Shown here in pieces: positions 40,035 through 43,924 of a DNA stretch of 43,924 nt. The stretch's first letter is position 1. Each line of letters begins with the position of its first letter. A model generated the notes under the pieces. That model made no database searches. It was not told where the DNA came from and saw only the letters and a list, made by a program, of their open reading frames with translations. Source of the DNA: Selenomonas sp. F0473 (GTDB lineage Bacteria > Bacillota > Negativicutes > Selenomonadales > Selenomonadaceae). The DNA lies in assembly GCF_000315545.1 (NCBI RefSeq), contig NZ_JH992902.1, positions 2,021,878 through 2,065,801 of the forward strand, read 5' to 3'. A program made the translations under genes and the position numbers.

Positions 40035-40121
40035 GCCGAAGTGGCGGAATTGGCAGACGCAGCAGACTCAAAATCTGCCGTTGGCGACAACGTGCCGGTT
40101 CGACCCCGGCCTTCGGCACCA
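40035..40121 (+). tRNA. tRNA-Leu (CAA)
   Basis: An 87-base type II tRNA: acceptor GCCGAAG/CTTCGGC, anticodon stem GCAGA/TCTGC around loop CTCAAAA giving anticodon CAA, a long variable arm, T-arm with GGTTCGACCCC, discriminator A and encoded CCA. Confidence 0.96.
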
Positions 40122-40149
40122 TAAGCGAACGATGCCCCGCGGGGTATTT

Positions 40150-40184
40150 CCCTAAGAGTAGACAGCCGCTCTTAGGGATTTTTT
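40150..40184 (+). terminator. Terminator after tRNA-Leu
   Basis: CCCTAAGAG (40150-40158) pairs with CTCTTAGGG (40169-40177), followed by ATTTTTT. Confidence 0.93.
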
Positions 40185-40244
40185 AACAGCAATGAAGCTG
40201 CCGCGACAGTATATGGACTGCGGCCGGCGTCCGTTCTGTGCGGG

Positions 40245-40273
40245 TTGACACACCCTGCAGAAACGTGTATATT
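40245..40273 (+). promoter_or_regulatory. Promoter of guaB
   Basis: TTGACA (40245-40250), 17-base spacer, TATATT (40268-40273). The leader to the TTG start is only about 35 bases, too short for a purine riboswitch. Confidence 0.85.
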
Positions 40274-40314
40274 GGACAGAAAATTTTATGAAGATACGGA
40301 AAGGAATGGTCAAG

Positions 40315-41820
40315 TTGGCGCATTATTACACGGAACCGTCTCATACATTCGGAGAGTATCTGCTCATTCCGGGCTACTCTTCCGCAGAGTGCTTCCCGGC
40401 GAATGTTTCTCTGCGTACGCCGCTTGTCAAATTCCGGCGGGATGAAGAGCCGGCGCTGACGATGAATATCCCGCTCACCTCCGCGATTATGCAGGCGGTA
40501 TCCAACGATACGATGGCGATCGCTCTTGCCAAGCAGGGGGGGATTTCCTTCATCTACGGCTCCCAGTCCATTGAAAAAGAGGCGGAGATGGTCTCCCGTG
40601 TGAAGAACTATAAGTCCGGATTTGTCAGCAGCGACTCGAATATCAGCCCGGAGACGACGCTCGGCGGCGTGCTCGACCTCCTCGCAAAGACGGGGCATTC
40701 CACGATGGCGGTGACCGAGGACGGCTTGGCGAACGGGAAACTGGTCGGCATTGTGACCAGCCGCGACTATCGCGTGTCGCGCATGTCGCTCGATACGAAG
40801 GTCGGCACATTTATGACCCCGTTCGAAAAGTTGGTCTGGGCGGACGCGGACGCCACGACGCTCACGCGTGCGAACGATCTCATTTGGGACCACAAGCTGA
40901 ACATGCTCCCGCTCGTGGACAAAAATCAGCGCCTGCGCTATATGGTCTTCCGCAAGGACTATACGGACAACAAAGAGAACGACCTCGAGCTGACGGACGA
41001 CAACAAAAGCTATATCGTCGGCGCCGGCATCAACACGCGCGATTATGCGGATCGTGTGCCGGCGCTCATTGCGGCGGGCGTGGATGTCCTCTGCATCGAC
41101 TCCTCGGAGGGGTTCTCCGAGTGGCAGCGGATGACGATTCAGCATATCCGTGAGGAGTTCGGCGATACGGTGAAGGTCGGCGCGGGCAACGTCGTCGACG
41201 GCGAGGGGTTCCGCTTCCTTGCCAACGCGGGCGCCGATTTTATCAAGGTCGGCATCGGCGGCGGCTCCATCTGCATCACGCGCGAGACGAAGGGCATCGG
41301 GCGCGGGCAGGCGACTGCTCTCATCGATGTCTGCGCAGAGCGCGACAAGTATTATAAGGAAACGGGCGTCTACATCCCTATTTGCTCGGACGGCGGCATT
41401 GTCTACGACTACCACATGACATTGGCGCTCGCGATGGGCGCGGACTTCCTCATGCTCGGGCGCTACTTTTCCCGCTTCGACGAGAGCCCGACGGACCGCG
41501 TTATGGTCAACGGCACCTATTACAAGGAATACTGGGGCGAGGGGTCGAACCGCGCGCGCAACTGGCAGCGCTATGACCTCGGCGGCAGCAAAAAAATGTC
41601 TTTTGAAGAAGGCGTGGATTCCTACGTTCCCTACGCGGGGCCTCTCAAGGAGAACGTCGAGACGACGCTCTCGAAGATTCGCTCTACCATGTGTAACTGC
41701 GGGGCGCTCACGCTGACCGAGTTCCGCGACAAGGCAAAGCTGACGCTCGTCTCTTCGACCAGCATCGTTGAGGGCGGGGCGCATGATGTGATATTGCGCG
41801 ATAAGCTTGGGCGCGACTAA
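40315..41820 (+). CDS. guaB: IMP dehydrogenase
   Basis: GuaB oxidises IMP to XMP, the committed step of guanine nucleotide synthesis. The 501-residue protein has a TIM barrel interrupted by a CBS pair (about 100-215), the catalytic loop [12 protein letters not shown] with nucleophile C320, the IMP-binding SDGGIVYDY near 356, and the flap region with the YLGGSKKM-like [11 protein letters not shown] choose TTG 40315, nine bases after AAAGGA, giving [19 protein letters not shown] at 40306 abuts the same site and ATG 40288 lacks one. Probably monocistronic. Confidence 0.95.
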   Translation: MAHYYTEPSHTFGEYLLIPGYSSAECFPANVSLRTPLVKFRRDEEPALTMNIPLTSAIMQAVSNDTMAIALAKQGGISFIYGSQSIEKEAEMVSRVKNYKSGFVSSDSNISPETTLGGVLDLLAKTGHSTMAVTEDGLANGKLVGIVTSRDYRVSRMSLDTKVGTFMTPFEKLVWADADATTLTRANDLIWDHKLNMLPLVDKNQRLRYMVFRKDYTDNKENDLELTDDNKSYIVGAGINTRDYADRVPALIAAGVDVLCIDSSEGFSEWQRMTIQHIREEFGDTVKVGAGNVVDGEGFRFLANAGADFIKVGIGGGSICITRETKGIGRGQATALIDVCAERDKYYKETGVYIPICSDGGIVYDYHMTLALAMGADFLMLGRYFSRFDESPTDRVMVNGTYYKEYWGEGSNRARNWQRYDLGGSKKMSFEEGVDSYVPYAGPLKENVETTLSKIRSTMCNCGALTLTEFRDKAKLTLVSSTSIVEGGAHDVILRDKLGRD

Positions 41821-41826
41821 GGGGGC

Positions 41827-41951
41827 GTGACGCAGTATTTTGGCGCATAGCTGTGTCACTGCAAAAAAATCATCGGTCGACGTAGCTCTTAACTACGCCT
41901 TCCCTTGATTTTTTTCTTGTTCCTTGCTCTGCATCCAAACTTCTGCGTCAC
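41827..41951. repeat. Palindromic repeat element, copy 1 (about 125 bp)
   Basis: The unit is bounded by perfect 9-bp inverted repeats, GTGACGCAG (41827-41835) and CTGCGTCAC (41943-41951). Inside are a perfect 10-bp inverted repeat, AAAAAAATCA (41863-41872) and TGATTTTTTT (41906-41915), and a central hairpin CGTAG-N7-CTACG (41881-41897). Together they form one nested long hairpin, similar in size and plan to ERIC or REP-type intergenic repeats. It lies between the convergent guaB and ttcA-like genes and contains no gene. Confidence 0.8.
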
Positions 41952-41961
41952 TTAGGTTACT

Positions 41962-42084
41962 GAGACACGGGATTTTGGCGCTTAGCGTCGTCATTTTTGG
42001 CGAACGCGTCGTCGACGTAGGTTCCTACTACGACTCCCTCGCGTTCTCCTCATACCTCGCCATGCATCAAATCTAGCGCGTCAT
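41962..42084. repeat. Palindromic repeat element, copy 2 (about 123 bp), diverged
   Basis: It starts 135 bp after copy 1 and aligns along its length: both begin G-N-GAC then ATTTTGGCGC, both have CGACGTAG-N7-CTACG at the centre (42013-42032), and both end GCATC-AAA ... GCGTCA(C/T)TTAGGTT. The inner stem is different in sequence but still perfect: GAACGCG (42002-42008) with CGCGTTC (42040-42046). The outer arms are weaker than in copy 1. Confidence 0.78.
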
Positions 42085-42133
42085 TTAGGTTCTATAGTAA
42101 ACAGTTTCCATAAATATAGTTGTAAATTCAATC

Positions 42134-42187
42134 AAAAAAGGCAGCAACACAAATGTAATTTTACAATCTGTGTCGCTGCTTTTTTTA
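42134..42187 (-). terminator. Bidirectional terminator before the ttcA-like stop
   Basis: AAAAAAGGCAGC...ACACA on the left pairs with TGTGTCGCTGCTTTTTTT on the right (one mismatch), with an inner TGTAA/TTACA hairpin. It ends the minus-strand thiN-ttcA transcript and partly overlaps the last codon. Confidence 0.88.
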
Positions 42188-42967
42188 TGCCCTTTGCATG
42201 AATGCGCGATAGGTTTTCTCCATCTCTTTGCGCGTCTTTGTCGCGGGCCAGAGCTCGCCGAGCGCGCCTTCACGCATGCCGGCGGCGAGATGGTCATAGA
42301 GCAGGGTATTTTCGGCTCCGAGTTTTGCGATAAGTTCTTTTATCGTCTGACGCATCGTATTTCCGTTGTGCGGACAGGGGGACGGCAGCGGCGTAAAGCC
42401 GTGATACTGAATCGCGTCGACGAGTTCCTGCTCGCGGAAGTAAACGAGCGGGCGGATGACCGTTAAATTTGTACGTTCGAGATAGGTCTTCGGGCGGAAC
42501 GTGTTCAGCTGTCCCGAGTAGAAGAGGCTCATGAGGAATGTCTCCACCGCGTCGTCATGGTGGTGTGCGTAGGCGACCTTATTCAGGTTGTGTTCCACCG
42601 CATAGCGGTTGACCGCACCGCGGCGGAAGAACGCACAGGTGAAGCAGGGGCTTTTATCATCCTGCGCCGCAATCGTTCCCGCAATGTCCACGTCTACAAC
42701 CTCATACGGGACATCAAGATTTTTGCAGAAATCGGCGATGGCGCCGGTATCCAACGGTTCGTCGAACTCCGGGTTCACCGTAAATGCCGCAATGGAGAAA
42801 TCCTTTTTCAGCCGATCGCGGAGGATGGCAAGCGCATAGGTGAGGAAAATGCTGTCCTTACCGCCCGATACGCCGATCAGAATGCGGTCGCCGTTCTCGA
42901 TCAGATCGAACTCGACCACCGCGCGCATGAGCTTACTGAAATAGGACTGTGGTATATTGATATTCAT
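42185..42967 (-). CDS. ttcA: TtcA-family tRNA thiolase (tRNA 2-thiocytidine synthesis)
   Basis: TtcA-type enzymes adenylate and thiolate cytidine 32 of tRNA with an iron-sulfur cluster. The 260-residue protein has the PP-loop SGGKDS (residues 34-39), the CxxC pair C108-x2-C111 in SPCFTCAFFRRG, AYAHHHDDAVETFLM near 130, and a third cysteine in PSPCPHNG. ATG 42967 follows GGGAG and gives MNINIPQSYFSKLMRAV; longer in-frame reading upstream would overlap thiN. It lies 22 bp after thiN. TtcA-like proteins may have other thiolation targets, so the exact substrate is inferred. Confidence 0.88.
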   Translation of the reverse strand: MNINIPQSYFSKLMRAVVEFDLIENGDRILIGVSGGKDSIFLTYALAILRDRLKKDFSIAAFTVNPEFDEPLDTGAIADFCKNLDVPYEVVDVDIAGTIAAQDDKSPCFTCAFFRRGAVNRYAVEHNLNKVAYAHHHDDAVETFLMSLFYSGQLNTFRPKTYLERTNLTVIRPLVYFREQELVDAIQYHGFTPLPSPCPHNGNTMRQTIKELIAKLGAENTLLYDHLAAGMREGALGELWPATKTRKEMEKTYRAFMQRA

Positions 42968-42989
42968 GAATGGAACTACTCCCAGCGAT

Positions 42990-43715
42990 TTATTCTTTGT
43001 GGCAGAGATAGACGCCGAGCCTGCCGCGTTCGATGGAGACAGAGAAACGGCGCGACGTGTTTTCGAGAGCAAATACATTGCTGATCGTTGTAGATTTGGA
43101 GCTTGTAATTACCGCATTGGAAAGTTCCCAGCGAAGCCCTTCCGTCGATACCCCGACGCATTCCTCCGTGAAAGGGAGCAGGGAAATCGCGCGCGGCGGA
43201 TTGTCACATTGAATGGAGAGCGATGCGCCGTCGTGCAAATAAAACAGGGTTTCGCGGTCATCCGCAAGCACACAGGGGACGGGCGCGTATGCGCAGACTG
43301 CGGCAGTGCTGAACAGATGATCGAGACGACCGCCGAAGGCTGCCGTCAGAACGACAAGCGGCGGAACGGGAAGCTGCGCGGCAATCCGGAGCGCCAGCGC
43401 CGTATCCGTATCATCCTTTTCGCGAGGGTAACGGCGCGCCTTGGTTCCGCGTTCGACTGCCCATGACCAAGCCGCGTGATCGGCGCTGTCGCCATCGCCG
43501 ATCAGTAAGGAGGGAGGGACCGATGCATCGCGACATAGATTCACGCCGCGGTCTATCGCCCAGACGGGCGGAGCAATCCGAGAACCTTGCGCCACGGACA
43601 TAAGCTGCGTGAGCCATGCCGGAGAAGGCGGGCGTCCTCCCCCCACAAGAATAAGCGCATCCGTCGCGGCGCATGGGAGAGCGGCACACAGTCCCGGAAG
43701 TGAGAGCATATGCAT
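42990..43715 (-). CDS. thiN: Thiamine pyrophosphokinase
   Basis: ThiN transfers pyrophosphate from ATP to thiamine to make TPP. The 241-residue protein has a pocket of family motifs: VWAIDRGVNLC near residue 50, LLIGDGDSADH (the GD-x-DS motif) near 70, REKDDTDTALAL near 97 and FGGRLDHLFS near 126, all in the order typical of ThiN. A somewhat unusual 30-residue N-terminal part is rich in Ala and Leu. No TPP riboswitch is visible upstream. It heads a two-gene operon with the ttcA-like gene. Confidence 0.9.
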   Translation of the reverse strand: MHMLSLPGLCAALPCAATDALILVGGGRPPSPAWLTQLMSVAQGSRIAPPVWAIDRGVNLCRDASVPPSLLIGDGDSADHAAWSWAVERGTKARRYPREKDDTDTALALRIAAQLPVPPLVVLTAAFGGRLDHLFSTAAVCAYAPVPCVLADDRETLFYLHDGASLSIQCDNPPRAISLLPFTEECVGVSTEGLRWELSNAVITSSKSTTISNVFALENTSRRFSVSIERGRLGVYLCHKE

Positions 43716-43742
43716 GGAGACACCCCTTTCTTTATCGTATGG

Positions 43743-43748
43743 ATTATA
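43743..43748 (-). promoter_or_regulatory. Extended -10 element for thiN
   Basis: On the minus strand TGGTATAAT (extended -10, TGnTATAAT) lies about 28 bp before the thiN ATG. The -35 region is poor, as expected for extended -10 promoters. Confidence 0.55.
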
Positions 43749-43792
43749 CCATAAGATTTTTTCAATAAATAGAGGAAAAGGAGAAAAGAGAC

Positions 43793-43924
43793 TTGACGAT
43801 CGAAAGGCACTGTGTTATATTATAAAAGCCGCGCTGCGGGAGGCAGAGGCCTTTGGAGGCGCGGGAATGTACCCTGAAAACTACACAATGCAGAGAGGTT
43901 AGAGATAATCTAACCGAAGCCAGA
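43793..43924 (+). promoter_or_regulatory. Promoter and leader, probably of an rRNA operon beyond the right edge
   Basis: TTGACG (43793-43798), a 17-base spacer and TATATT (43816-43821) follow an A-rich stretch like an UP element. The transcribed part contains no gene start with a ribosome site but has ACCCTGAAAACTACACAA, like the CCTTGAAAACTG-type box found in Firmicute rRNA leaders and spacers, and a 7-bp hairpin GGTTAGA/TCTAACC at 43898-43916. The window ends before any 16S sequence, so this is an inference. Confidence 0.6.

Noticed and set aside
40201-40314. A purine riboswitch before guaB
   Set aside because: The promoter leaves a leader of only about 35 bases and no conserved three-way junction sequence is present.
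40183-41859. A 558-codon open frame opposite guaB
   Set aside because: It has no ribosome site, is rich in R, H and D as expected of an antisense shadow in GC-rich DNA, and the plus strand encodes a full IMP dehydrogenase.
41821-42100. An insertion sequence at the guaB 3' side
   Set aside because: There is no transposase frame; the palindromic units fit a short intergenic repeat better.
43716-43792. A TPP riboswitch before thiN
   Set aside because: The leader is about 25 bases and lacks the CUGAGA core.

Overview
The window looks like a chromosomal segment of a diderm Firmicute, most likely a Selenomonas-type member of the Negativicutes. It is GC-rich and carries Firmicute markers: the lipid regulator FapR, the flavin enoyl-ACP reductase FabK, a UvrX/YolD-type polymerase pair and many strong TTGACA/TATAAT promoters. 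Beside these are genes that make sense only with an outer membrane: ExbB/ExbD and an AcrAB-type RND efflux pair. No database search was possible; the taxon is inferred from gene content and order.

Layout. 1-172: tail of a CRISPR array whose repeat looks like type I-C, then a bidirectional terminator. 173-5131 (minus): a five-gene envelope operon with an ABCD/YddA-like ABC exporter, a Tat-type amidase, a small membrane protein, a TVP38-family protein and a Tat-type metallophosphoesterase. 5221-6417: an exbB-exbD pair behind a perfect 9-1-9 palindrome. 6555-8246 (minus): a DUF4127 protein. 8466-10852: rsmD, coaD, a coiled-coil protein, yceD (DUF177) and rpmF. 10926-19767: the fatty acid cluster fapR-plsX-fabH-fabK-fabD-fabG-acpP, then a second FabK-like flavoprotein, fabF and rnc, with two FapR-like boxes at the front. 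19950-24341: RND adaptor and pump. 24406-27843 (minus): azlD, azlC, tag, yolD and a Y-family polymerase. 27986-28996: rfbB. 29086-29422: tRNA-Ala, tRNA-Arg and tRNA-Pro. 29611-34114: DeoR regulator, DUF1537 sugar-acid kinase, PdxA2 and a GntP permease, which together form a plausible tetronate catabolic operon yielding dihydroxyacetone phosphate. 34331-36691 (minus): NlpC/P60 hydrolase, a CzrA-like metal sensor and threonine deaminase. 36848-39980: two universal stress proteins, tcdA, a gpsA-like dehydrogenase and a Nudix hydrolase. 40035-41820: tRNA-Leu and guaB. 41827-42084: two diverged tandem copies of an imperfect-palindrome repeat. 42185-43715 (minus): ttcA-like and thiN. 43793-43924: promoter and leader that look like the start of an rRNA operon running off the right edge.

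Most of the window is core metabolism and envelope biology. The points most worth pursuing are the tandem palindromic repeat, whose inner stem is preserved by different sequences in the two copies; a stem-loop lying between the tag-azlC-azlD promoter and its first gene; the palindrome controlling exbBD; the paired FapR boxes; the tetronate operon with its candidate operator; and the metal sensor placed inside a threonine deaminase/peptidoglycan hydrolase operon. I did not find a wholly new multi-gene system.
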